64,000 nt of DNA from Spirosoma sp. KCTC 42546. GTDB taxonomy: Bacteria; Bacteroidota; Bacteroidia; Cytophagales; Spirosomataceae. This document shows, in pieces, positions 28,501-36,433 of this stretch (its first letter is position 1; every line of letters starts with the position of its first letter). Location: contig NZ_CP041360.1 in the NCBI RefSeq assembly GCF_006965485.1, forward strand, positions 8,226,501-8,290,500. Direction: 5' to 3'. The notes below the pieces were generated by a model. That model worked only from the letters and a program-made list of their open reading frames with translations. It ran no database searches and was not told the origin of the DNA. A program made the translations under genes and the position numbers.

Positions 28501-28585
28501 CAGAAACGCGCGTCTGGGCAAACACAGTCAAGCTTAATAAGCTAACCAGCCCGGAAAGCAGGGAATAAGTAATTATTTTTCTCAT
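25571..28585 (-). CDS. TonB-dependent outer-membrane receptor
   Basis: This 1004-residue receptor starts with a signal peptide (RKIITYSLLSGLVSLLSLTVFAQ). A carboxypeptidase-like regulatory domain follows at about residues 27-105 (VSGKVTDDAKHDELAGISIAVKG), then a plug domain (VVVSASRVEESVLKSPVSVE, LLPGAASALYGPNAINGLLLM) and a long beta-barrel. It lacks the SusC-type DEVVVVGYG signature and has no SusD partner, so it is a general TonB receptor rather than a SusC pair member. A run of Ala/Gly/Gln-rich residues (about 518-545, LTALGAGQTPAAALAAAQAY) forms an extracellular insertion. Its ligand is unknown. It is monocistronic, closed by the terminator at 25502-25553. Confidence 0.92.
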   Translation of the reverse strand: MRKIITYSLLSGLVSLLSLTVFAQTRVSGKVTDDAKHDELAGISIAVKGKVIGTITDQKGNFSLTTNTPTPFVIAVTGVGFQTQEFTINGDRSDVNVVLKEQVMIGQEVVVSASRVEESVLKSPVSVERLDIRSFQATPSATFYDALQNIKGVDMSTQSLTFKSVNVRGFGANGNTRVVQLLDGMDNQAPGLNFSVGNIAGVSELDLESVELLPGAASALYGPNAINGLLLMNSKSPFLYQGLSAYAKAGVMSASNRSTATTPFYDAAFRYAKAFNNKFAFKVGVSYLTAKDWQATDYRDQSYSNGFTLDNGNRTNNSGYDGINIYGDASANLYSNLYGNGVPGTGANGTSAILGAIATTPIPQAGNATLPQLTGLTPQQIFNNIIPNLNISRTGYQESDLVQYNASNLKLNGALHYRLNDNVEAIVQANWGTGTTVYTGADRYYIKGFKLGQYKLELRGSNFFVRAYTTQERSGDAYATSILGQGINEAWSGSASTWFPTYFGTYAQSALTGYAGAYLTALGAGQTPAAALAAAQAYATSQQSTLLNQARGAADKNRLLPGTPGFQQAFDAVTGKPIPGDATGVGARFLDKTNLYHGEVMYNFSKLINPKTVELIVGGNVRRYALNSEGTLFARDENGKEFTIDEYGAYVQASKTLADVLKLTGSLRYDKNQNFKAQVSPRFSAVLTVAKVHNFRASFQQGFRIPTTQDQYIDLNTPSARLIGGLPFFKQKYNFSGSPVYTLQSVQAFGATLQQGGAAALPQALGLLKTSSNPGYDPERVETYEVGYKGLLGNKLFIDAYYYYNRFLNFLGSEIVVQGKSPVTLTDPASTLQLISGSTRNVYSYPVNSPTQLKNAGWAIGLDYALPGHYMIGANVSSNYLIDQDKIPTGFVTFFNTPKYRYNITFGNRNVAGTGIGFNVVYRAQDSFLWESSFANTEATGRQQTIIPAYSTLDAQVSKKLSGIKSILKVGGTNLTGKLYTQSWGNPSVGSMYYVSLTFDQLMN

Positions 28586-28805
28586 AAGTAGCTAGTAAGA
28601 ATTCAGTTATGTAACTGCGGGTTACTTTCGGCTAAAAGTACGGACAACCCTACCTTTTGTACAAATTTTTCTTGACATTGATTAATTTATTTTAATGTGC
28701 ATGCAAGGTAAAGCGAACATGTTTAGATAGCCAATAGTAAATTCAATGTTAAGCGTTCTTTTTTACCTGACAACTTTCTCAACCGATATTTTTCCTAGAT
28801 AATAC

Positions 28806-30167
28806 ATGGCACAAGAATCAAATCAGGATCGCCGGGAGTTTTTAAAAACATCTGGCTTGCTTACGGGTGGCGCCATTTTGAGCAGCTTGCCCTTTAGTGC
28901 ACAGGCAATTGAACGGCCAACTTCACGCTTCCATTTTTCGGTAAACGATACCATTAAAGTGGCACTCATTGGTTGTGGCGGGCGTGGTACAGGTGCGGCT
29001 CAGCAGGCACTTAACACCAAGCAAAACATCAAAATTGTTGCGATGGCCGATGCATTCCGCGATCGACTTGATGATGCCTACAAAGCACTGACGGAACGAG
29101 GCCTGAAAGCAGCTGATGGTTCGCCAAAAGTAGATGTGCCTGAAGACCACAAGTTCGTGGGTTTCGACGCCTATAAACAAGCGATGGCCTTAGCTGACGT
29201 AGTTATTCTGGCCACACCACCGGGTTTCCGGCCAAGCCATTTTGAAGAAGCCATCCGGCAGAACAAACAGGTATTTATGGAGAAACCCGTTGCTACAGAT
29301 GCGCCAGGTGTTCGACGTGTATTAGCAGCTGCCGAAGAAGCAAAACGAAAAAAACTAAACGTAGTCGTTGGCTTACAACGACGCTACCAGCCCAGTTATC
29401 GTGATATGATTAAGCGCATTCACGATGGTGCCATAGGCGATATTGTGGGCGGGCAGGTATACTGGGTTAGCGGAGGTGTTTGGCAAAAGCCCCGCAAACC
29501 GGGTCAAACCGAAATGGACTACCAGATGCGCAACTGGTATTACTTTAACTGGCTCTGTGGCGATCATATCAACGAACAGCACGTTCACAATATCGACGTA
29601 GCAAACTGGGTGAAAGATAGTTACCCGGTTTCCTGCCAGGGAACAGGCGGTCGGCAGGTTCGGACAGGTAAAGACTACGGCGAAATTTTTGATCACCATA
29701 TCGTTGATTACGTGTATGCCGATGGCACGACCATTAACAGCCAGTGCCGCCACTACGAAGGTACATACAGCCGGGTAGACGAAATGTTCCTGGGTACAAA
29801 AGGTAAGATTGAAGGCATGGAAAAGAAAAGCAGTGCCTTGATGGGCTATAATGGCCAAGCCATTTATACGCACAACGCGAAAGCCGACGGCAATCCGTAC
29901 CAGATTGAGCACGATGAACTGTTCGAAGCCATCGCCAAAAACGAATATAAATTTGCGGATGCCGAACGCGTAGCCAAAAGCACGATGACAGCCCTTATGG
30001 GTCGTATGGCTACCTATTCGGGCAAAGTTGTGAAATGGGACGAAGCCCTGAATTCGCAAATTGACTTGTTCCCAACTACACTGTCCTGGGACGCAATGCC
30101 TAAGACCCTGCCCGATAAAGACGGCTGGTATCAGATAGCGGTACCTGGTAAGACTATAGCCGTATAA
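28806..30167 (+). CDS. Tat-exported Gfo/Idh/MocA family oxidoreductase
   Basis: This 453-residue protein has a twin-arginine signal (DRREFLKTSGLLTGGAILSS), so it should fold in the cytoplasm with its nicotinamide cofactor and act in the periplasm. The Rossmann motif is present as VALIGCGGRGTGAAQQAL near residues 53-70, with the family motif MEKPVATDAPGVRRVL near 158-173 and a C-terminal half (WLCGDHINEQHVHNIDVANW) bearing the His-rich catalytic region. Family members oxidise, reduce or hydrolyse sugars or inositols via NAD(P). The bound cofactor, if tightly held, would allow periplasmic redox or glycoside cleavage; the substrate is unknown. A terminator follows. Confidence 0.9.
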   Translation: MAQESNQDRREFLKTSGLLTGGAILSSLPFSAQAIERPTSRFHFSVNDTIKVALIGCGGRGTGAAQQALNTKQNIKIVAMADAFRDRLDDAYKALTERGLKAADGSPKVDVPEDHKFVGFDAYKQAMALADVVILATPPGFRPSHFEEAIRQNKQVFMEKPVATDAPGVRRVLAAAEEAKRKKLNVVVGLQRRYQPSYRDMIKRIHDGAIGDIVGGQVYWVSGGVWQKPRKPGQTEMDYQMRNWYYFNWLCGDHINEQHVHNIDVANWVKDSYPVSCQGTGGRQVRTGKDYGEIFDHHIVDYVYADGTTINSQCRHYEGTYSRVDEMFLGTKGKIEGMEKKSSALMGYNGQAIYTHNAKADGNPYQIEHDELFEAIAKNEYKFADAERVAKSTMTALMGRMATYSGKVVKWDEALNSQIDLFPTTLSWDAMPKTLPDKDGWYQIAVPGKTIAV

Positions 30168-30263
30168 TTCTAGAGAGACACTAGCCAGCATCTTACTTGC
30201 GTCAGTAATATGGCGCATCAGAGCTGGATAAGTATACCACATCAATATATTATATATCATTAG

Positions 30264-30300
30264 GCCCGACTACCATAGCCGTAGTCGGGCTTGTTGTTTT
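30264..30300 (+). terminator. Terminator after the Gfo/Idh/MocA gene
   Basis: GCCCGACTAC (30264-30273) pairs perfectly with 30281-30290 around a 7-base loop and is followed by TTGTTGTTTTTT. Confidence 0.8.
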
Positions 30301-30313
30301 TTCTAATCATTGG

Positions 30314-30345
30314 TTTGGTAAACCTTCCTTAAGCGTACATATTTG
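30314..30345 (+). promoter_or_regulatory. Possible Bacteroidota-type promoter of the sensor operon
   Basis: TTTG at 30314-30317 and CATATTTG at 30338-30345 are 20 bases apart, close to the Bacteroidota TTTG / TAnnTTTG consensus with one mismatch in the second box. It lies 20 bases before the sensor kinase ATG, so the leader would be short. Confidence 0.35.
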
Positions 30346-30364
30346 AGACCTTGTACGTGCAGAC

Positions 30365-33361
30365 ATGAAAGGTCAGCTTCTGCTTCTATTTCTATTATTA
30401 GGTTGGTTGATAACGACTGTTCAGGCACAACAGCCTTACATTCGTGCCTTTACCGAAAAAGATGGCCTGCCCGATGGTGTCTTGTATTCGCCGTTTCAAG
30501 ATTCAAAAGGGTATATCTGGCTAACATCTACCCAGGGTCTTGCCCGGTATAATGGCCGAAGCTTTCAGCCGTTTCGGACACAGGAAGGCTTGGCTCATAA
30601 CGACATATGGGGACTGTTTGAGGATCAATGCGGTCACCTGTTTTTTGAAACCTATTTTAACGATAGCCTTACGATTCAGTATTTTGACCTGCGAACCGAC
30701 CGAATTCGGCAGGTTCGGGTAGCACCCGAGCATATTCTTTATCAAAAAAAAATCAGTACCCTTTCCTTCTCAACCGCTTTTCTTCAATACCAAACCATTG
30801 GCCCCGACACGGTTCTGGTGTATCTCAACCACTTTAATGACAGTCAAAATTTCTTTGCACTCTTACTGCACTGCTCGGCAGACGGGGTCAACGTTATTGC
30901 CCCGCCCCAAACCATGCGTCAGGGTATGCCACTGGGCAATGTCTTTCTGGCGGGTAATGTAGCTATGCAAGTCGCCCACCAGAAAACGGTGATCTGGCGG
31001 TTTAAACACAATACATGGCAGCGCTTTGCCTCCGTTGACAATCCGAATAACACCCCTATTGATATTGACAACATGCTGCTACTGACAGACAGCACATTTC
31101 TGGTTGGCACCAACAAGGGCATTGAGTTGTATCATCGCTCAGGTCGAAAACTGGCCTCGCACCCTATCCAAACGGATCGCTTGTTTGGCTATCAACAGCT
31201 TCCGAATGGCTATATCTCCTACGAAACCAGCGAGAAGAAACGAGAAGTAATGTCCCCACAACTCAAACGGCTACCGTTTTCAGATTTCCTACAATCACTC
31301 CAGATCAAAAGTCTGACCGTTGACCGGCAAAAAAATTGGTGGTTTACCACAGTCAATAATGATTTTTTAATGGTGCCCGAACAGGCCTTAGCCAACTCGC
31401 GCACCTGGTCTTTCGGAGAAGCTCTTCGTTATATCGCCAAAGACCGCCAGGGCAGATACTGGGTTGGCACCGAAACCGGACGGTTGCTGTACCGCCCAGC
31501 CAATGCACCAACCTGGCAACCACTTAGGTTCTCTCCCCCCTTCAATGATTACATCCGGGGCCTGGCCTGTACGCCTACGGGCCATTTGCTCATTGCCAAC
31601 AACAGGCAGTTGGCTATTACCTATATCGATAAGCCGACACTACCTAACTACATTCCACTCAAAATCAGCCGTTATTTCAGCGACACAGTGCCCATGCAGA
31701 TTCCGCTGCGGATACCCCTGTCCATTACAGCCGCCCCCAAATCCATTACCAACGGCCCCACGGTCTATATTGCCGAAGGGAGCCGAACCTGGCAGGCCTC
31801 TTTCCGGCCCAACCAGATTCGCTTTTTGCCGGTGGCCGTTGGGAAATCCTATACCGCGGTTCCGGTTGGAAAGTGGCTGTACCTGGGTCGGCCCGATGGC
31901 CTTTACCGGGTTCCGCTCGGCCATATCAATGCATCGCCACAAACGGTGTCTGGCTTTCCGGCCAGTTCGGTGACTACACTGGCTGCCGATTCAGCCGGTT
32001 TGTTATATGTAGCCTACGAAGCGGGCGGTTTGTGGCTGCATAAACCACAAACCGGGCACTTGCGGGAGTTGCCTCAATTTACTGGCACGGTCGTGAATCG
32101 GGTTGTGACCGACCGACCGGGCCATGCCTGGGCCTGCACGCAGTCGGAAGGGCTGGTTGAATTACTTGATGGTCGAACAATACGAACCATTGACCAGGCA
32201 GATGGCCTGCCATCCAATCAGGTTCTGGATGTATGGCCCGAAGCCAGGCAGCTCGCTGTTGCCACCGCCGGGGGCTTTACCGAACTAAATAGGGCACAGC
32301 AGTTAGCCTGGCCCTCGCATCGGTCGCAATTGCGGATAAAAAGCGTCACATTTCCGGTCGATCGTCAGGATTCGACCCTTCTGTATCCACAAGCTGGCCA
32401 AGATTTATTACTTGACAATCAAGACAATACAATTCGATTGATGCTCGAAAATCTGGATTTTCAGGCGACTGGTACCATGATGTATACATACCAGTTACTG
32501 AAAGCAGACGATACGGTGGCGGTGGTTCGAAAACCTGATCTTACGTATGAGCTTCACTACCTGCAACCAGGCCCCTACAGGCTGCTCGTGAGCAGCAGCG
32601 ATGGCGCTCATGTTCAGTTTGCGTTTCGTATCCGACGCCCCATCTGGCAGCAATGGTGGTTCTGGCTATTAATCGGTGGCGTTGTTGGGCTGGCTATTTT
32701 CTACCAGTTCCAGCTTCGGATAAAACGGGCTACGCTGGAGCTTCGGGCTTTGCAGGGCCAGGTAAATGCCCATTTTGCCGCTAATTTTATTGAAGTTATC
32801 AAGAATCTAACCCTGCGCGAAGAAAAGTTCAAAGCCTTTGATATGCTGAGTCTATTCGGGAGTCTAATGCGTAGTTTTGTGGTAGCCTCCCGCCAAAAAC
32901 ATATCCGACTGGAAGACGAAATCAGCTTTATTCAACGCTATATTCATCTCACCAAACAGGTCTACTACCTTCAGAAAGAAACCGAACTGACTGAAAGTAT
33001 CAGTATTTCGGAGGCCCTGGACCCTAAAACCCTGATTCAGCCACTGCTTGTGCAACCGATTGTGGAGAATGCCATTAAGTATGGTATTTTTCATAAAGGG
33101 TCGGCTAGTCGGCTGATAGTCCGGTTTGATCCTTACCAACCCGGTATTATTCGGTGTATAGTAGAAGACGATGGCGTTGGGCGGCAACGCGTGGCCGATA
33201 TTCAGGAGCAGGAACAACAGGCCCTGGCGTCGCTCGGTCAGAAAATCAGCAAGTCCAAAGGGTCGATTGAGGTGATGCGCGAGGCTGGTATTTCGGTTCA
33301 ATTTATTGACTTAGAACAGGGAACCCGCGTCGAACTGATGCTGAAGGTTATCAAATCCTAA
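30365..33361 (+). CDS. Propeller-type sensor histidine kinase (LytS/His_kinase family)
   Basis: This 998-residue protein has a signal peptide (LLLLFLLLGWLITTVQAQ) and a large periplasmic region of two-component-regulator propeller repeats (EKDGLPDGVLYSPFQDSKGYIWL; later DGLPSNQVLDVW). A Y_Y_Y-type beta domain precedes a single membrane helix (about residues 765-785). The cytoplasmic kinase follows: phospho-acceptor His803 in VNAHFAANF, an N-box QPLLVQPIVENAIKYG and a G-box EDDGVGRQR. In LytS-type kinases the His motif normally reads NPHFLFN; here it is NAHFAAN, keeping both Asn and His. It forms a pair with the LytTR regulator 44 bases downstream and probably senses an extracellular nutrient or wall signal. 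Confidence 0.9.
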   Translation: MKGQLLLLFLLLGWLITTVQAQQPYIRAFTEKDGLPDGVLYSPFQDSKGYIWLTSTQGLARYNGRSFQPFRTQEGLAHNDIWGLFEDQCGHLFFETYFNDSLTIQYFDLRTDRIRQVRVAPEHILYQKKISTLSFSTAFLQYQTIGPDTVLVYLNHFNDSQNFFALLLHCSADGVNVIAPPQTMRQGMPLGNVFLAGNVAMQVAHQKTVIWRFKHNTWQRFASVDNPNNTPIDIDNMLLLTDSTFLVGTNKGIELYHRSGRKLASHPIQTDRLFGYQQLPNGYISYETSEKKREVMSPQLKRLPFSDFLQSLQIKSLTVDRQKNWWFTTVNNDFLMVPEQALANSRTWSFGEALRYIAKDRQGRYWVGTETGRLLYRPANAPTWQPLRFSPPFNDYIRGLACTPTGHLLIANNRQLAITYIDKPTLPNYIPLKISRYFSDTVPMQIPLRIPLSITAAPKSITNGPTVYIAEGSRTWQASFRPNQIRFLPVAVGKSYTAVPVGKWLYLGRPDGLYRVPLGHINASPQTVSGFPASSVTTLAADSAGLLYVAYEAGGLWLHKPQTGHLRELPQFTGTVVNRVVTDRPGHAWACTQSEGLVELLDGRTIRTIDQADGLPSNQVLDVWPEARQLAVATAGGFTELNRAQQLAWPSHRSQLRIKSVTFPVDRQDSTLLYPQAGQDLLLDNQDNTIRLMLENLDFQATGTMMYTYQLLKADDTVAVVRKPDLTYELHYLQPGPYRLLVSSSDGAHVQFAFRIRRPIWQQWWFWLLIGGVVGLAIFYQFQLRIKRATLELRALQGQVNAHFAANFIEVIKNLTLREEKFKAFDMLSLFGSLMRSFVVASRQKHIRLEDEISFIQRYIHLTKQVYYLQKETELTESISISEALDPKTLIQPLLVQPIVENAIKYGIFHKGSASRLIVRFDPYQPGIIRCIVEDDGVGRQRVADIQEQEQQALASLGQKISKSKGSIEVMREAGISVQFIDLEQGTRVELMLKVIKS

Positions 33362-33405
33362 TTTCACCCGTTTGTCTTTCAGGCTACACACCCCACTTTC
33401 TGCCT

Positions 33406-34155
33406 ATGTTTACCTGCCTTCTGATTGACGATATCCCAAATATTCTGGATACGCACCAGCTTATTTTCCAGACGTTCTTTGCCGATAAAGTACGTGTGCT
33501 GGCAACGGGCCAAAGTGCACAGGAAGGACTTAACCTCATTGCTCAACACCGGCCCGACGTGTTACTCCTGGATGCCCACATGCCAAATATGAGCGGGTCA
33601 TCGCTGGTGAGCTACCTCTACAATAATCGAATTTATAACGGCCTTGAAACCCTTAAGATTATTCTGTATACCGGACGAACGGAAGTCTACGAATCCATTT
33701 CCGGCTCCGAATTTAAATACCCCGTCCGTATTCTTGATAAAGGAACGCTAACCGTCGAAGGCTACGGTAAGCTCATTGAAGACCTGAATCAATGGATACT
33801 CAACGACCGCCTTGCCAAAACCCTCCGCATTGATAACCAGATGGTTTATGCCGGAGATATTGTTTACCTGAAATCGATTGCCCCCGTTACTGAAATCCGA
33901 ATCAGCAACCGTCAACTTCCGCTGATAAGCGGCTACCCACTAGCCCACTACAAAGCCCGTATCGACATCCTGTCGACTGGGCGACAACCGTTGCCTTCGT
34001 ATTTTTTCTTTGCCACCAACGATTACGTTCTGAACCGGCTCTATATCGACTCTTACGCAGCCGAAGAGGTTTTTTTGAAAACCGCACCGGTGCAAACTAT
34101 CCGAATTTCGCGCACGCATCGAGCCGCCTTTGAATCCTGGTGGTTCGACCACTGA
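33406..34155 (+). CDS. Response regulator with LytTR-like DNA-binding domain
   Basis: This 249-residue regulator has a receiver domain (LLIDDIPNIL at the N-terminus, phospho-acceptor Asp56 in DVLLLDAHMPNMSG, Lys in RILDKGTL). The C-terminal half, about residues 140-245, has the length and strand pattern of a LytTR domain (DNQMVYAGDIVYLKSIAP, EEVFLKTAPVQTIRISRTHR), although it is divergent. It ends in a tryptophan-rich tail (AFESWWFDH). It lies 44 bases after the sensor kinase and is its obvious partner. The following lipoprotein and barrel genes may be its regulon. Confidence 0.82.
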   Translation: MFTCLLIDDIPNILDTHQLIFQTFFADKVRVLATGQSAQEGLNLIAQHRPDVLLLDAHMPNMSGSSLVSYLYNNRIYNGLETLKIILYTGRTEVYESISGSEFKYPVRILDKGTLTVEGYGKLIEDLNQWILNDRLAKTLRIDNQMVYAGDIVYLKSIAPVTEIRISNRQLPLISGYPLAHYKARIDILSTGRQPLPSYFFFATNDYVLNRLYIDSYAAEEVFLKTAPVQTIRISRTHRAAFESWWFDH

Positions 34156-34307
34156 GCCTCACCCGCCACATTCCAATCGTTGGATTGGCAGCCTGATTAG
34201 CCCTGTATAAACTTGTGAACGAAAGAGGTTACTTCTTACGGAGTACCCACTTGTATCCACACCAATTTATTTATCTGAAACAGGCGCTCTCTTTTTCTCT
34301 TATTCGT

Positions 34308-36389
34308 ATGCTTACGTGGCAAAAATGGCTGTTACTACTAGGCTGTACAGGCTTAGTTATCTATGGATGTAGCCCCAAAACCGTCGACACGCCCGCCAGT
34401 CCAGCCGCAGGCTTGACCGAAGCCGACAAGATCCAGGTTGCCGAAGCCTACGGGGCCATTGCACAATCGGCTACGCCCATCCTGCACGGATCGACGCCCG
34501 AAAAAATCAGGGCAGCTTATCAGGCTCAAAGCAGTACTTATCGAAAAGTTTCGGGCGTTACCGATGTTCGAATCAACCCGAATGAGCTGGTCGTTACGTT
34601 TACGAAGGGCATTCAGGTGGCCTGGAGTTTTGGGTATCCCGAAAGCGAGTCGCTTTCAGACGATGAACTCGACGAAATTATGCCCCAGAGCATTTCGATT
34701 CCGGGCACGACCGACAACCGGCAGGCTCGCACGGCCGCCGACTATCCCGGTAATAAAAAAGTAGTCTGGATCAACCAGCACTCCAACGACGACGGGCATG
34801 GAGGTACCGCCAGCTTTTATCCACGGATTCGCGCCAGCTTTCTCAACAAAAACTATATCGTCGATAACATTCCGAACGAAGCCATGACATTGGACTTTAT
34901 GGGCAGCCAGTTGAGTCAATACGGCGTTATTTTTCTCAATTCACACGGTGCTTATGACGAAGCCACCGGGCATACCTGGATCTGCACCGGCGCACGGGCT
35001 ATCGGCGATGCTCAGATGAACCGGTTGGCCTCTCCCTCTCCCCAACCCTACAAAGACGATTTTATAGCTTACCTAAACCAATACGTTCAGCTCCAGAACG
35101 ATGAACGCTTCTTGGGATTGCCGATGCGCGTTAATGTGTATGAAGAGCGACAGCAGAACAACTACGTATACCGGGCTTATATCGAAATTTCGGACGAGTT
35201 GATCCAGCGTGTGTACGCAAAAAAACGTTTTCCCAACAGCCTGGTGCTGCTCAATATCTGCCAGGGTAGCAAAGACCGCAATAAAGCCCTCCTGAAAGCT
35301 TTTACGGCCAACGGCGCCAAACTAGCCCTTGGCTGGGACGAAATCCAAAACATTGGCGTGAAGGCTTTTGCCAATTTGCTGGGTTCGATGCTGGCAGGTT
35401 ACAGTTTTGCGGATGCGTATGAGCAGATTCCGAATAATCTGCGCAACGGCTGTGTGCTGCCCGAATGTAGTGGCTATGCCAACATGAGGGCCGATCCCAG
35501 CCTGAGCGACGATGCCCTGAAAAGCCTTTATCTCTACAAAGCCGACCTCAGCAGCGGGCTGGTTGCTTATTTCCCCTTTGAGGGCAACGCTACCGACAAA
35601 AGCGGTAACAACAACCACGGCCAGGCCAACGGCATCGACTATGTGGCGGGCCAGAAAGGCAAAGGAGCGTACTTCCACGGGGTTCAGCAGGCCGACGCTT
35701 CGTTCTCTAACGTCGATAAGATATTTCTTCAGCCCTCCTCTTCGCTCACCTTTCAGAACGGAATGACGATTTCATTCTGGATAAAACTACCTACCGATAC
35801 ATTCTGGCCCGACAAAGCCACCTACTGCAATGGAGCCACTTTAACGGGCTATACGTTTGGGTGGGGGGGTATTTTTTCGCGTATGCCCGACGATCTGGCA
35901 TCTTACCAGGGACCAATAGTAGGGGTTCCGCCAGGCTTTCAGTGTTTTGTTAACCTATCACCCAACATCGGCACCGGTATTACGAGTGGTATCACGAGCC
36001 AGCATTATGACCTGACTCCTTATCTGAGTCCTGTAGAAAGCTCACTAGCTTCATTCATTACCAGCTCTGATCGGTTTCTGCATGTGGTGATGGTATTTAA
36101 AGGCAAAACCGTCAAATTTTATACAGATGGTTCTGAAAACGGATCGGCCGAGCTACCCCGCCCTTTATATGCCGAAGCCGCCGACAAGCCCATACTGATT
36201 GGCGCAGGCCGAAATGTTCACCTGCCTTTCACCGCCAAGCACTACCTCTACAGTGGAGCGGTAGCCGAACATTTTCACTGCTTCCAATATATCCACCCAC
36301 TCGAAGGCGTGCTGGATGAACTGCGTATCTACAACCGTGCCCTATCGGCCCCCGACGTAAAACAGCTTTATGAAACAGACCGGCAGTAA
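34308..36389 (+). CDS. Lipoprotein with caspase-like (CHAT/C25-like) core and LamG domain
   Basis: The ATG at 34308 is used because it starts a lipoprotein signal (LLLLGCTGLVIYGC); the frame is open back to 34215 without protein-like content. Residues 165-410 have the layout of a clan CD cysteine peptidase. GVIFLNSHGAYDE (His213) and LVLLNICQGSKDRNK (Cys318) each follow a hydrophobic strand, and a region resembling CHAT domains comes next (FTANGAKLALGWDEIQ, FANLLGSMLAGYSFADAY). Residues 430-690 form a laminin-G/concanavalin-like domain (LVAYFPFEGNATDKSGNNNH, LDELRIYNRALSAPDVKQLY). The combination suggests a surface-anchored protease or carbohydrate-binding effector. I infer the fold from motif spacing; enzymatic activity is not shown. 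Confidence 0.68.
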   Translation: MLTWQKWLLLLGCTGLVIYGCSPKTVDTPASPAAGLTEADKIQVAEAYGAIAQSATPILHGSTPEKIRAAYQAQSSTYRKVSGVTDVRINPNELVVTFTKGIQVAWSFGYPESESLSDDELDEIMPQSISIPGTTDNRQARTAADYPGNKKVVWINQHSNDDGHGGTASFYPRIRASFLNKNYIVDNIPNEAMTLDFMGSQLSQYGVIFLNSHGAYDEATGHTWICTGARAIGDAQMNRLASPSPQPYKDDFIAYLNQYVQLQNDERFLGLPMRVNVYEERQQNNYVYRAYIEISDELIQRVYAKKRFPNSLVLLNICQGSKDRNKALLKAFTANGAKLALGWDEIQNIGVKAFANLLGSMLAGYSFADAYEQIPNNLRNGCVLPECSGYANMRADPSLSDDALKSLYLYKADLSSGLVAYFPFEGNATDKSGNNNHGQANGIDYVAGQKGKGAYFHGVQQADASFSNVDKIFLQPSSSLTFQNGMTISFWIKLPTDTFWPDKATYCNGATLTGYTFGWGGIFSRMPDDLASYQGPIVGVPPGFQCFVNLSPNIGTGITSGITSQHYDLTPYLSPVESSLASFITSSDRFLHVVMVFKGKTVKFYTDGSENGSAELPRPLYAEAADKPILIGAGRNVHLPFTAKHYLYSGAVAEHFHCFQYIHPLEGVLDELRIYNRALSAPDVKQLYETDRQ

Positions 36390-36433
36390 CGACTAAATCA
36401 CCATCATAACGAGTAACCGTAACCCCTTAATCC

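Noticed and set aside
28046..28537. 163-codon plus-strand frame opposite the TonB receptor plug region
   Set aside because: It lies entirely inside a well-supported gene and has no family motifs.
29373..30260. 295-codon minus-strand frame opposite the Gfo/Idh/MocA gene
   Set aside because: The plus-strand frame is a clear family member; the antisense reading has no recognisable domain.
34215..34307. Upstream start of the LamG lipoprotein
   Set aside because: The extra 31 residues carry no signal features, while the ATG at 34308 starts a proper lipoprotein signal.
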